Positions 11,327-21,720 of a DNA stretch of 64,000 nt are shown piece by piece. Location of the stretch: assembly GCF_001653235.2 (NCBI RefSeq), contig NC_035795.1, positions 1 through 64,000 on the forward strand. Reading direction: 5' to 3'. The stretch comes from Pochonia chlamydosporia 170 (lineage: Eukaryota; Ascomycota; Sordariomycetes; Hypocreales; Clavicipitaceae). Position 1 is the first letter of the stretch; each line of letters opens with the position of its first letter. Both the position numbers and the translations under genes were made by a program. The notes beneath the pieces are model-generated. The model had not been told where the DNA came from. It saw nothing but the letters and a program-made list of their open reading frames with translations, and did no database searches.

Positions 11327-11450
11327 CTAAATTTGGCTGCATATGGATTTTGGCAATTACTTCCACAACTTAGCAGGTACAAATAATTCTATATACTAAA
11401 AGACTATAAAAGTTCTTATGTTATTGCGGCTGCTAATTCCAACCCTAGAC

Positions 11451-13475
11451 CTATTCAGGCTGTTCCATCTCGTCAGCTAAGTGGTCCCCGTTCGTAGCAG
11501 CGCTGGCAAGGTTGTCTTGGTGGGATACGTCTATGTCCATCTCTGGATTGAATGCTCTTTGAAGCATGTTAGGCTGTATTGTGTCGGGATAAGTCTCCTG
11601 TGGCCAACTAATATCATTGTCGTATGAGAAGCCCGTGTTATTGAACACTCCCAGTGGGTAGGAGCTGAATGTAGCTAACGGTTCCGCTATGGCAAGGCTA
11701 TTGTTAGTGATAAACCTGCTAGAAGTCTGCCTGCGGCTATACGAACCCTGCACCTGTTCCAACGGGCTACGGTCGGCAGTGTTCGTCATGGAATGAGACG
11801 TCTGAGAAAGGTAACCCGAGTCTGAGTTTATGGGCGGTCTATCGACTAGTATACAAAATCGTTCAAAACTGCGAAGAAACGTCTCTAAGTATTGATCGTT
11901 ACACTCGCGGGTAGTTTGACTTCTCAGTCCCTCGGGTACTAGATCCCGATGGAAGGCATCCGAAGTATTTTGCCATTCAGGCTGTTGCTTAAACTTCCGC
12001 AAATGTTCGACAGTATCGTAGTGCCCTTCGTCAGCATAGGGGCTAAGGGGCCGTGGCTTGTGAGGCAGGAATAAAGCGTCGAATATCTCATACCACTGTT
12101 CACATGGTGTTTTCCTCTGGTCAACTCGTCGCCCTAACCCTAATAACTCTTCATGTTTTGTCTCTTCCTTATCATAGCCCTCTTTGAACTTGAGTCCCAG
12201 ATGCTCGGTGCAATTGCGATTGGCTGTGTGTTCGCCTAGGGTTGCCTTTGTTTCAAACTCACCCAGGCAGAAACCACAGTAATTTGGAAGGCAATAATGC
12301 CTTCGTATATGTTCTTTTACCTGCGTCATGCATGGTAGGTGGTAACCACGGCATAGGCGATACTTAATTGGGTCCCATCTATAGAAAGGACATGCTAGGA
12401 CACGAAGCCGACCATTCCCATCTCTGACTCCTTCTGGGTATGGTTTTTTGTGTGGCTTATCTGCATTATTGTCCTCATCGCGTTTCTTTTTACCTCTATC
12501 GCGTCTATTATTACCTGAAAGGCTTTGACTAGGTGCGCTCTGCTGGTTTTCCGATGTGCTAGTTCCGTTCGAAGTATAGCCTTCGCCAGGTCCTGAATTG
12601 CATGTAATTACTCTGTAAGTAACTCCTTGCTCCGGTATAATCTTTGGTAGGCGATGCAGGCGGTCTTCTTCTTCTTCAACATTTGTCAAGGGGTCCTCAT
12701 CAGACTGAATGAGGCTTGACTCGGATTGCACAGTGGAAGCATGTCTCAAAAGGTTGTCCGTTTTACCAGGTCTTGTAGTAGGGCGAATAGGCTGGTCGCC
12801 CATTAACAACTCACCACGCGAACTGTATTGGAATTCTGTGAAAGGATCTTCAGTGGATGGGGGTTCCGTGGTATCCCTTGTCGTTCCACGGCCAGCAGGT
12901 AGGACTTTGAAGGGTTTGAAGGGTATGTGATCGATCGTCGTGTCGTCCGGGGTACGTATTGCCACAGAAGACATAGCAGCTTCGATACCCAAGCTTTGTG
13001 GGTACGTTGTCTCTTTTAAACCAAGTCTTGCCTTTGCCCGTAAGCCGGTATACAACTCGGCGGTTGCACTCTGTATCGCAAGATCTACTGCTGCCTTTTT
13101 GTCCAGTTCGAAAGTCCCCTTTTGCGAATTCAGAGATGGTCTTTTGGAGACATATCCCTCGTCTGTTAAAGTATCCTCTTGCGAATTCGGAGAGGTTCTT
13201 TTGGAGAAATAACCCTCGTCAGTTAAAGTATCAAGTTCGATGTCCTTGAATCGTCCCTTTAAGATGCATTCTCTATTGCGAATGCTATGGATGCGGCGCT
13301 GTAAGTCTGTCTGGTCCGTCTCAAATTTCGCAAGACGTACTCTCCCAAGAAAATGGAGGCGCGGTTCCATTCCATTGGCGTCTGCGTAAACAGGAGGAGT
13401 GTCGCCGCTATTGAGGCCATCCCTGCTATCGCTAGGTGGGACCTGCAGCTGCAGCTTGGAGGTCAGCTCACTCAT
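11451..13475 (-). CDS. C2H2-type zinc-finger-like protein of unknown function
   Basis: A single-exon frame of about 674 residues from the ATG at 13475. Residues 80-130 hold two adjacent copies of a 19-residue repeat beginning DTLTDEGY. The middle is low-complexity and acidic, followed by a basic stretch around residue 325. A Cys/His cluster then spans residues 360-420: LACPFYRWDP, CRGYHLPCM, HIRRHY, CGFC and a final HTANRNC. This arrangement of degenerate C2H2 fingers is common in large fungal proteins, some of them transcription factors or NLR-associated. The C-terminus is serine-rich with no domain I recognise. The strand is opposite to the HET gene and the two are convergent. A perfect 22-bp palindrome lies about 195 bp upstream. 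The frame is intact and GC normal. A DNA-binding role is inference. Confidence 0.8.
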   Translation of the reverse strand: MSELTSKLQLQVPPSDSRDGLNSGDTPPVYADANGMEPRLHFLGRVRLAKFETDQTDLQRRIHSIRNRECILKGRFKDIELDTLTDEGYFSKRTSPNSQEDTLTDEGYVSKRPSLNSQKGTFELDKKAAVDLAIQSATAELYTGLRAKARLGLKETTYPQSLGIEAAMSSVAIRTPDDTTIDHIPFKPFKVLPAGRGTTRDTTEPPSTEDPFTEFQYSSRGELLMGDQPIRPTTRPGKTDNLLRHASTVQSESSLIQSDEDPLTNVEEEEDRLHRLPKIIPEQGVTYRVITCNSGPGEGYTSNGTSTSENQQSAPSQSLSGNNRRDRGKKKRDEDNNADKPHKKPYPEGVRDGNGRLRVLACPFYRWDPIKYRLCRGYHLPCMTQVKEHIRRHYCLPNYCGFCLGEFETKATLGEHTANRNCTEHLGLKFKEGYDKEETKHEELLGLGRRVDQRKTPCEQWYEIFDALFLPHKPRPLSPYADEGHYDTVEHLRKFKQQPEWQNTSDAFHRDLVPEGLRSQTTRECNDQYLETFLRSFERFCILVDRPPINSDSGYLSQTSHSMTNTADRSPLEQVQGSYSRRQTSSRFITNNSLAIAEPLATFSSYPLGVFNNTGFSYDNDISWPQETYPDTIQPNMLQRAFNPEMDIDVSHQDNLASAATNGDHLADEMEQPE

Positions 13476-13667
13476 TTCGGCAGCTACCAAGGGACTCTCG
13501 AAGGCTAGCGCTAAAAGTCAATAATTAAAAATGCGTATAATAGATCAGGTTGCTGGTCGTGTTTTCTTTGGAAGGGAATGAAATCGGGAAGAGAATTTTG
13601 CCTCCGTGAGGAGAAAGAAGAAGGGCCAGCTTTCTTGAGCCACTACCCCGCCGTTGATGGATAGAGA

Positions 13668-13689
13668 CAAACTCGCTGCAGCGAGTTTG
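13668..13689. promoter_or_regulatory. Perfect 22-bp palindrome upstream of the zinc-finger gene
   Basis: The centre is CTCGCTGCAGCGAG, extended by four further paired bases on each side. It lies about 195 bp before the zinc-finger start codon. It could be a dimeric factor site or simply a mobile hairpin like those at 49.8 kb. Confidence 0.45.
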
Positions 13690-14054
13690 AGCAATCTCAA
13701 TGACGAGCACCGCAAGATCTCCACTGTTATAATTATACTTTTATTTGCTAGTTTTTTAATTCATAACTGAGGTATTTCCTTAAGCCGCCCTGTTTCCAAC
13801 CCATAAATTAGTTAGAGAGGGGTTGTTTGCCCCGTGCTCCTCAGGGTGAACTCGCAGCAGCGAGGAAAGAGTAGTGGACTTCCACATCTTGTCACCGTAG
13901 CACTTAAGCTTCTCACACTGGAGAGAGCGCGTCCCCAGCCATATGCATAGGGATTGTATGCAGACGTAGGGCCATCGTATAAATTTCCATGCAACCACTT
14001 CGATATGACTTAGTTAGGTGATATCAGTTCATCTTCTCGCATAATCTCTTTATT

Positions 14055-14658
14055 ATGGGTGCAAATATTGTCCCAAGTGTTGAAACTTCCAGTACTGCTG
14101 GCGGCGACATTGCCATTGATCTTGCTAAGGTAGGCTTTTCATGAATGTAGTTACATTACGCTAACCAGACGCAGCTAGATCAACAATACGCGCCCCAGTC
14201 TCACGACTTGATCACTCTGCCCTACAGAGGGTCAATCCCAGTAACAGCTCCAGTTTACCCGAGAGCTATTGCCGCTGCAGAAACTCCATTCCCTGCCGCA
14301 GGCACTGAACCAATGGTGCCCCGCCAGCAAGAAGCTGTCGGTTCGGCGCCGATCAATAACGGGACCCAGGACCCGCAACCTCAGGTAAGCCACTTCCCAT
14401 ACAGGCAACACCCCACAGCTTGACTAACTCGGATACTCAAAGAGAGAAGTGGCCAACATCGATGCCAAAAGGGCGCAGGCCCGGCGTCAGGCAAAGCTGG
14501 CTATCATCTCTGTTTCCATCAACCTGGCTCTATCTACTGCATCAGGCTTAATTGGGGGTTTTCTTCTCCACGATGCGAACCTGGGAGTTGGCATTGGAGG
14601 AATTGTGCTAGCTGTACTGTTGGCTGTATCTGCCATTCTACTTTTGCTTCTACAGTAG
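14055..14658 (+). CDS. Small three-exon membrane protein, unknown family
   Basis: Exons 14055-14129, 14175-14384 and 14443-14658 join in one frame to give about 166 residues. Intron 1 (14130-14174, 45 nt) has GTAGGC, a GCTAAC branch site and CAG. Intron 2 (14385-14442) has GTAAGC, a GACTAAC branch and AAG. The N-terminal half is proline and alanine-rich and polar. Exon 3 starts with a basic, arginine- and alanine-rich segment, followed by two hydrophobic stretches split by an LHDANLG turn, which predicts a two-helix membrane hairpin with a short loop. The last residues are a leucine run before TAG. All splice signals are canonical and no stops intervene, so the gene looks functional. I do not recognise the family. 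Small two-helix proteins occur near fungal HET and NLR genes, but a link is speculative. Confidence 0.65.
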
Positions 14659-15555
14659 ACCTCGTATGTCACATAACAAGATTCTTTGGAGAGCTAGACA
14701 AGGCGTGAAACTTTTCATTTTTTATACGTATAAGGTTGGAATCATATGAAAGTCAAATGTTTTGGAATACCACAGCCTCACATAATAATTATTGTTAGCT
14801 TAAGTGAGCGACTTGAGCTTAACATCACACGTTCCTTAATAATCCATATTAAATAGGTTTAAGTCTAGACAAACGCCACCTCTGCATGCATGAAAGGCAG
14901 ATCTGTATCCTTCTCTTTTCTATGTGGTTCGGTACTCATATGATCGGGTTACCCCTGGCTTTGCAGCCTACCGACGTTACCGAAGATACTAACACGTGCC
15001 CTAATAAATCCTACATTGAGGAAATCCGAATACCGTGCGACACATAGGTATTCTGGCACGTAGCAACCCAATACCTTGTATAGCCGTTTCAAGTCCAAGC
15101 TTGAAGTCGTACCCTGTCCGCCGAATTTTTCCGTTATCGATATGGAGGTTGCGTTGTCAATGCAAACCGATGTTGCTACCGGGGTTGCTGATTAGCAACT
15201 GGTTCGCTTGTATGGACAGGGGTTGCGTAGCCGCCTTCACGATACTTTATTGGTCATCATGATGTACCAAGAAAAACACCACCAAACGGGGTGTCAACGG
15301 TTAGTCATCCGAAATAGATTATAAACGTTAAATCCAGTTTTCAATCACGAATAAAACAGTCGCATTAAGTGTTATATAAAAAAAAAGTTCATGTCCAGAA
15401 TCTTTATGCTCTTAGCTATCTATTAATGTAATTTTTAGTTTACAAAAGTCCGCTGCTAGTCGGTGGCGCGCGGTGGAAGCCAAATTTTGCTGCAAGTCGA
15501 ATTTCACCAAGTAAAAACGGTCCACGCCGCTGCGTCCCCGCCGACTTACACACAG
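14659..15555. other. Intergenic, no gene seen
   Basis: AT-leaning DNA with only short chance frames. 15360-15530 resembles 7450-7620. Confidence 0.5.
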
Positions 15556-15705
15556 ATCTACCTATTTCTTCCCTCTACCTATTTCTATCTTCTATATCTA
15601 TTCTCTATCTATTCTATCTAGTCTCTCTATTTCTGTCTTTCTGTCTATCTATTCCCTCTTTACTATCTTCTCTACCTTCTCTATCTACCTCTAAGATTCT
15701 CTAAA
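15556..15705 (+). repeat. Polypyrimidine tract
   Basis: A degenerate CTATCTATTTC microsatellite of about 150 bp, nearly all C and T with scattered A. Confidence 0.8.
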
Positions 15706-15807
15706 AATCCCTCTTTTTATGTACTTAGTTTGCTAGCTTTCCTTTTGTAACCTATCTATCTAGCTTAGTTAGAATTAGTCTGGCAAGATAGCTTTTAGAT
15801 AATAATG

Positions 15808-15832
15808 CTAACCCTAATCTAACCCTAACCCT
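15808..15832 (+). repeat. Short telomere-like tract
   Basis: Four CTAACCCT-type units lie 9 bp before the left inverted repeat at 15841. Confidence 0.75.
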
Positions 15833-15840
15833 CTATGGAT

Positions 15841-15915
15841 CGTAAATAGCTTTCTGTCTAGGCGCTCTAGGGACTTCCCTCCGGGCGAAATAAAATGCGC
15901 ATCTGTATCCGTATT
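15841..15915 (+). repeat. Left 75-bp inverted repeat
   Basis: Starts CGTAAATAGC and contains CCGGGCGAAATAAAAT. It pairs with 18209-18283 in inverted orientation, with only a handful of differences and one single-base gap. The two repeats flank the aldehyde dehydrogenase pseudogene. Confidence 0.85.
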
Positions 15916-15951
15916 AAATGTGGAATAAGCGCATGAATTATTTCGTTTGGA

Positions 15952-17558
15952 TTAAGTTAATCCATACGCGTATGGATAGACAGCCTGACCCAAGCTACCA
16001 GCATTATTACCATTCCTATCAAACGGCACACTAGGCTTTACACCCGTAGACCTAACCATAGCAGCGGCCTTCTTATCCGTATAAGGGGCATATCAGTCCT
16101 TCAGAACCAGCTCCATCCACCCGGGGACATTGACTACTGTTCGCAGATGCGTAAATTCTTGGAAGCCAAAGGGGCCGTGGTACGCACCCATTTCGGAGGC
16201 ACTAACACCGCCGAAGGGGGCATCCTTAACGAGCATGTGCAGAATAGCGTTATTAAAGCACACACCACCGGAGTTTATAAGACGCAGAATCTGATCCTTC
16301 TCTGCTTGGGAGGAGGTAAAGCCGTATAGGGCGAGGGGATAGTCGTGCTTAACGGTATAGGAAATAGCCTGCTTAAGGGTAGCGTCTAATAGGGGCAGGA
16401 TGGGACCAAATAGTTCCTCCGAGAGGAGTAAGTTGTTGGTGGTTACGCCGTTAATAATAGTAGGTGCAAAGAAGCGCGTCTTAGGGTTACGCTTGCCGCC
16501 GTAGACAATTTTGCCCTGTGTCTTTTCGAGGAGGTTATAAAGACGCGTGTAGTAACGCTTATTAACGATGTGCGTGGCGTAGGTGGGTTGGCGTGATCAA
16601 CCAGAGCGGTATTAGTCAAAGTATTTAATGAGGTTGGCGATAAATTTCTGTTTGATTAATAGATCGACAAAGACGTGGTTGACACTAACGCAGATCTACA
16701 TATTGTCAATATTTCATCATTATTAAGTACCGAATAAGTAATAGATACCTGTCTAGCATTCATAAACTTTACATGAGCAATTCTCTTGGCTGCCAAACTA
16801 ATATCCGCCGAAGATGTGACAATCGCGGGTCCCCGTCCACCCAACTCCAACGTTACCATCGTTAAATTTGGGGCAGCCTTGGCGTAAATAACCTTACCCA
16901 TAGCAGTTGACCCCGTAAAGAAAATATGATCCCACTTCTGCTCCAGCAAATAATTTATTTGCTGCGGCCCCGCGGTAATAACCCAAATGGCACTCTAATC
17001 AAGGTACTTGGGCACAATTTCGGCAATAAGCTTTTTCAAAGTCGGCGCCAACTTACTAGGCTTGAGGATGGTCATGCATCCCACAGTAATAGCAGAGAGC
17101 ATGGGCTCAAACAGCTCTATAAACGGGTAATTAAACGCCGAGATAATAAGTGTAACGCCCTTCGGTTCCTTGCGAATGCGCGCCCCGCCAAATAGGTTAA
17201 GGGGATCAGTTCGTCGAGGTTTCTCGTCCTTAGTCCATTCTTTGATGGGCGAGGGCTTTAAGGCAGGGTTTTTAGATGCCGGCAACGTCAACTGGGAGAG
17301 ACTCCTAACGGTGCTTGTTCAGGTCTTTGTTGAGGGCGGTGACGATGCGCTCGCGGTTGTCCTCAAGCATCCACCATATCTTGCGGAGTTGTTTGATGCG
17401 CCATTCGAGGGGTTTGGTGGCATTCGATTTGAATATGTTGGAGACGGTGCCGAAGGCCTGTGTGAAGTCTCAGATATTGGAATTTCTCGATTGGGAGTGT
17501 TTGCAACCGGAGGGAGGGAGAATACCTCGTCGACCTGTGCTTCGGAGCTGTACGACAT
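15952..17558 (-). pseudogene. Aldehyde dehydrogenase pseudogene (class 3-like ALDH)
   Basis: The minus strand encodes nearly a whole ALDH of about 500 residues from an ATG at 17558 to a TAA at 15952. Visible landmarks are an NATKPLEWRIKQLRK-type N-terminus, ISAFNYPF near 17140, the FFTGSTAMGK Rossmann loop near 16910, ELGGRGPAIV with the general-base Glu near 16840, and FMNARQ followed by the catalytic Cys after a GTATCT...TAG intron near 16692-16745. Further on come LLSEELFGPI near 16420, and NSGGVCFNN and APFGG near 16280-16180. Breaks: at least one frameshift near 17480, a second near 17290, and in-frame stops near 17300, 16995, 16605, 16590 and 16055. The enzyme would have oxidised fatty or other aldehydes. 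The gene lies wholly between two 75-bp inverted repeats, which raises capture by a mobile element. Confidence 0.8.
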
Positions 17559-17689
17559 CTTGAGCGTGTTGACGCTTAGTTGGTGATGTCCATGTGGTTT
17601 GTCCGCAAAAGCTTCCTCCAACTACGACTTAGCTTGGGGCGTGAACCAGCTTTAACCCGAACCCGAGGGCATCCTACTAGTAGATTAAT

Positions 17690-18200
17690 ATGATCTTGTG
17701 GCATATTACCGTGACCTGCCGCACTGACTGACACTTTGCCTTGCAATATTTCCAGACTTGATGAATTGAACCAAAACACCACACTGAAGCCTAAACACAA
17801 ATGTCACATGGGCAACCAAGCTAGGCATGGACCGTGAGATGACGAAGCAGCCTCCAGCGCCTCCAATAGTACACCAGATTCCTGCATTCGCATTAACCGA
17901 GGGGGTATTGCGAATCAGTTTGGTTCCCCCCCGGCGGCGACAAATTGGCGTCCATATCGGAAAAAGCGCAACCAAACACCGATACGCGAATAGCGGCTTA
18001 ACATTTGATACTATTGACATGGTTTAGACACCAGTGTCTAGAACAATGCATCCGTCGCACAGATCTAGTCATAAGGGGGCTACAAACAACGCGGGCATTC
18101 ACCGGAAGGCAGAAGATCATACGATGGCTAAATGAATACCCTGGTATGAGCTGTCGAATTGGTTATCCAGGACATCCCGGACCGAGTATGGAGGGTTAAG
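17690..18200 (+). repeat. Dispersed repeat, copy 1
   Basis: 17690-18035 matches 24815-25140: a shared TTTGCCTTGCAATATTT segment and an ACCAAACACCGA segment. 18040-18200 matches 21570-21720: a shared GGGCTACAAACAAC and GAGTTGGTTATCCAG-like segments. It overlaps the interior of the inverted-repeat pair. Confidence 0.65.
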
Positions 18201-18208
18201 GGCGGCCG

Positions 18209-18283
18209 TTACGGATACGGATACGGATTTTATTTCGCCCGGAGAGAAGTCCCCTAGAGGGCCTGGACAGAAGGCTATTTACG
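18209..18283 (-). repeat. Right 75-bp inverted repeat
   Basis: Inverted partner of 15841-15915. It ends CTATTTACG and is followed on the inner side by CGGATACGGATACGG, a short tandem. No matching target duplication is evident outside the pair. Confidence 0.85.
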
Positions 18284-19108
18284 GTTTGTGTTGCACTAAT
18301 GTCACGCTACCAGGGAGGTAGTTTTTTAGCATTGGGTGTGTGTGTATTGTGTGTTGTCAAAATCCATCTGTCCTCCCACCAAAAATACCAAGGTACTTCC
18401 GCCTTAATTACTATCCTTTTATCCAATAAGCATATCGATTTAAGCGTGACCTCCTTCACAACTAAAGTCGTGCATAATCCTGCTCCATACCAGTTAAGTG
18501 CATAATAGGGGTGTGTTGCTTGCGACACGCTTACGCGCATAAAAAGGAGAATAGAAGATTAACAAAGTGGAACAGAACAAACAACAATAAATACACTGGG
18601 CGAATGCCTACACACCCATTTAATTTTACAGTGACGCCTTTGTGAAAGTATCCACACCGTAATTCCGATGTTAGATTTACGATGCCTTACTTGGCTCACG
18701 GCCAAGGTAATTGATGAATTATGGAATTATTTATTTAGAAACTGATGAAACTGATGTTATTCTTGTTTCTTGTTCTGCTTTAATTTCCTGTGGGCGGGGA
18801 AGTCCTTTGCTACCCTTCATCCAGACAGCCACGGGCCACAGTATGAATTTGCGCCGCTTTAGTCGCATATTCTCGCCAATCTAACATCTGACAGTTTGAT
18901 AAATTTGGTACAAAACACCTCAAGCCCCACACTTTCTCTTACACTGGTTGGTTCCATCCCGTCACTTTTTAATTCTTGACAGGGGCGGCCGTTACATGGG
19001 CACCCGGGTGGCTAAATAGAATGCGCACCCTATTAGATTCACGATGCCCCACTTAATTCACTACGGGGGTTGTGGTCGATTATTGAAGCCGAAAACTGAT
19101 GATTGTCT
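18284..19108. other. Intergenic, possible hAT element edge
   Basis: No gene. CAGGGGCGGCCGTTAC at about 18980 resembles a hAT-type terminal repeat, and the same GGGCGGCCGTTAC occurs at 18199. Confidence 0.35.
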
Positions 19109-19363
19109 TCATTGATGCTTGTATCTTCTGTGCGTTCTGGTCGGGCGGGGAGACAAACCGGCAAGGGCTGCGACTGCTGTATCGTTATTACGGGCGTTGT
19201 CAAGAACGAAGTAGCCTAATCGAGAAGCGTCAATCCCAAAATAGGCAAGCACGCTTGCTACCTCGTCTGCGAGAACAAGGCATGAATGATCCAGGAGGCC
19301 GTGGTGTTTGGCTGCTGCCTTCATCACTTTGTCAGGTAGGACGCCATTGCCGTATAGACCCAC
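19109..19363 (-). pseudogene. hAT transposase fragment
   Basis: An 84-codon minus-strand stretch contains SRLGYFVLDNARNNDTAV, the conserved segment around the second catalytic Asp of hAT transposases. Similarity continues to the right in shifted frames, so the copy is broken. RIP signs are weak here. Confidence 0.65.
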
Positions 19364-20354
19364 TTCACCGAATCCAAGTCTCGCTCATTCACCTCGGGAA
19401 ATGCCTACTAACTCTCCATTTTCAGCTCAGAGGGCACAAAGCCAACAACATTCCAGGTGTTGCGATGTAACTATACGGCAGGTCCACCCTCGGATTTTTG
19501 TATAAACTAGGCTGTTTGAGTAATACAATAAGCCACATGCCGTATCTCGAATTGCCATGCATTACGGCGCCACGGACCCGCCGCATAAATATGTACGGGC
19601 GACACGCGACACATCTCTACCTACACCAAAGGAAGATCAGACGCAATAACCACGGAAACCGGCACACCGTTCCCCTTGGTAGGGTCGAAGCCGGGATGCC
19701 TAGTCTTTTCCCTGCTTCCGATCATCTTTCACTGCCAGTCTCCCCAGACCACCTAATAAAGGGGGGTGCTTCGGAAACTCTCAACTCTGTATTTAGTACG
19801 TGCCGTACCGGTACTGTACTGCACATGCTATTTGCACAATATTTCATTCTCTAATATTAAGAGTCTATGACATCCCATTACGCTTTTTGAACAGGTAATG
19901 ACCTACCCCTTTCCAACTTCGCTGGCTGCTAGTGAAGTTCAGCAACTGACAGTATTCCTCTCCAGGGTCTACCATCTTGAGAATCAATCTAGCATGTCTC
20001 AGTGGTAACGACCGCGATTCTGTTTCCTGGATAAAAGTGGTCGCGCCAATACGGCCACGTGGATTGACTACCACTCACCGAAGCGTCCGCAGAGCAGCAA
20101 AAATACGTCCCAATATGTGGCATCAAGACCGTCGGTGTGAGGCAATGGCGATAGTTGCATTTGCATTCCTCCTGGTGATCATAGCATCCGTCTGCTTATT
20201 TATTGGCATTCCTCGCCTAATCTGGCATATGGTTTCTGGGGTGTAATCATTTTCCACAGGCGCACAGCTGAGTAACTAGTAGTTACTTGCTCATGTACGA
20301 AGCCTGACTGGAGTTAGTAAACATAAAGAGGGATCTTATTAAGGCTTTCAAGTA
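19364..20354. other. Intergenic, no supported gene
   Basis: The beginning continues the broken hAT copy. At 20115-20246 a short plus frame ends in a single hydrophobic stretch (VAFAFLLVIIASVCLFIG), but with no other support. Confidence 0.3.
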
Positions 20355-20573
20355 TTATGTAGTCAAATCTGTCAATTTCCGAGAATTGGGCAAAGTATCT
20401 TGTCTTGACTCTGTGTGATCAACTCGTCGCTTGAGCGTATTTAGAGAGACGCCATAGATCTTTGCAGTAGCTCTAATAATTAATTCTGGGGTGTGATTGA
20501 TAGCTTGGACGGCAAGCATTAATTGGATTTCATTGGATCTGGATTCCATTATTTTGGTGGAGATGTTTGACAT
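20355..20573 (-). pseudogene. Pogo/Fot1 transposase N-terminal fragment
   Basis: 72 codons from an ATG at 20573. It holds a psq-type helix-turn-helix with ATAKIYGVSLNTLKRRV, then a RKLTD segment, and is cut off by a stop. The equivalent region of the pogo element at 54.8 kb is recognisably homologous. The DDE domain is missing. Unlike the other copies it is not heavily RIP-mutated. Confidence 0.7.
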
Positions 20574-21311
20574 AAGACAAGCAAGGTCGGTGTTGGAGGC
20601 GGAACTGGCCCACTCGCTTGTGGACTAATATTTGGAATTAATTTGTTTCCCATCTCTCTGGAGACCACTATTACAGAACGGTGCAAGATGATTACGTCCA
20701 CAATCCATATATTGCACGTGCGAGCCAAGCGATGCGCAGTTCGACATCCTCGTCTCGTTGAGATACCTTTCCATATGGACCACTTAAAAACTTCTCGGTT
20801 GATTCATTCCGTTTGAGCCAGAAGCAAAAGATCGAATTTGCCCAATTTAAAAACTGACGCTGCGCTAGGGAGACGATTAGCTGCGAATAATTCAGGGATG
20901 TAACTAATCAAATAATCTGAATCCAAGGTCGGGTTCAGTTCATGAACCATGCCTTCGATTCAGCGATTAATGAGCTCCTGACCGGTCGAAAAGCTCATAT
21001 AACGAATCCACCAGCGAGTGCCACACAATCCCATAGAAACTAGACTTTCTAACCCCCATGCAAACTTTTTGGATTTTATATCAAATTAACCGAAAATTTC
21101 TTATCTATCATATTACAGTATCAGAATGGTCCCACGGACTTCAACGACTCTACAGACTGCTGCATAGAGATATATTTGTGTTTTCTGCTTATAGGTCTGA
21201 GAATATGGTTTTTCATCGTGCGGGAATTATTCTGGCGAAATGTTATAAATTCTTTTGCAGCAATTGCTTTTTTTTTGCAGGGGGGTTGAAAGTCTACTTT
21301 GTATGGGATTT
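20574..21311. other. Intergenic, no gene seen
   Basis: Normal to AT-leaning DNA with short chance frames only. Confidence 0.4.
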
Positions 21312-21519
21312 TGTAACCGGTTGAGGTGGCTCAGCTGGCGCTCTCACCTTCCATCCCGGCCAGCCGGGCTGGGACCCATTACAAGCGAGATTGTTTCTAA
21401 TTACTTCTTAAGCTCACGAGGTATCCATTTGCTTATTCTATTTTCACTTTCTTGTCTGCTTTGGACGCTTGTTTAAAGTCGCCTAGCCAGTTGTCAATAT
21501 ACTCGCTTGGACCGTTACA
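21312..21519 (+). mobile_element. Solo LTR, 208 bp
   Basis: Starts TGTAACCGG and ends CCGTTACA. It shares CAAGCGAGATT and CAATATACTCGCTTG-type segments with the LTR at 11098-11326. No exact target duplication is seen. Confidence 0.75.
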
Positions 21520-21569
21520 CCACTCGTTATGCACTCAAGTTACTATTAACATGCTTTAGGATTCAGTAT

Positions 21570-21720
21570 TCACACTATCCGTCGCATAAACGCAGTAGTA
21601 ACGGGCTACAAACAACCGGGGGTATTCACTAGAAGACAAAGGGTCATGCGATGGCCGGTGGAATGCCATCTGAGTTTTCGAGTTGGTTATCCAGCCAACT
21701 TTGGAGTGGAGGGTTACGCG
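21570..21720 (+). repeat. Dispersed repeat, copy 2 (partial)
   Basis: Matches 18040-18200 in the same orientation. Confidence 0.65.
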
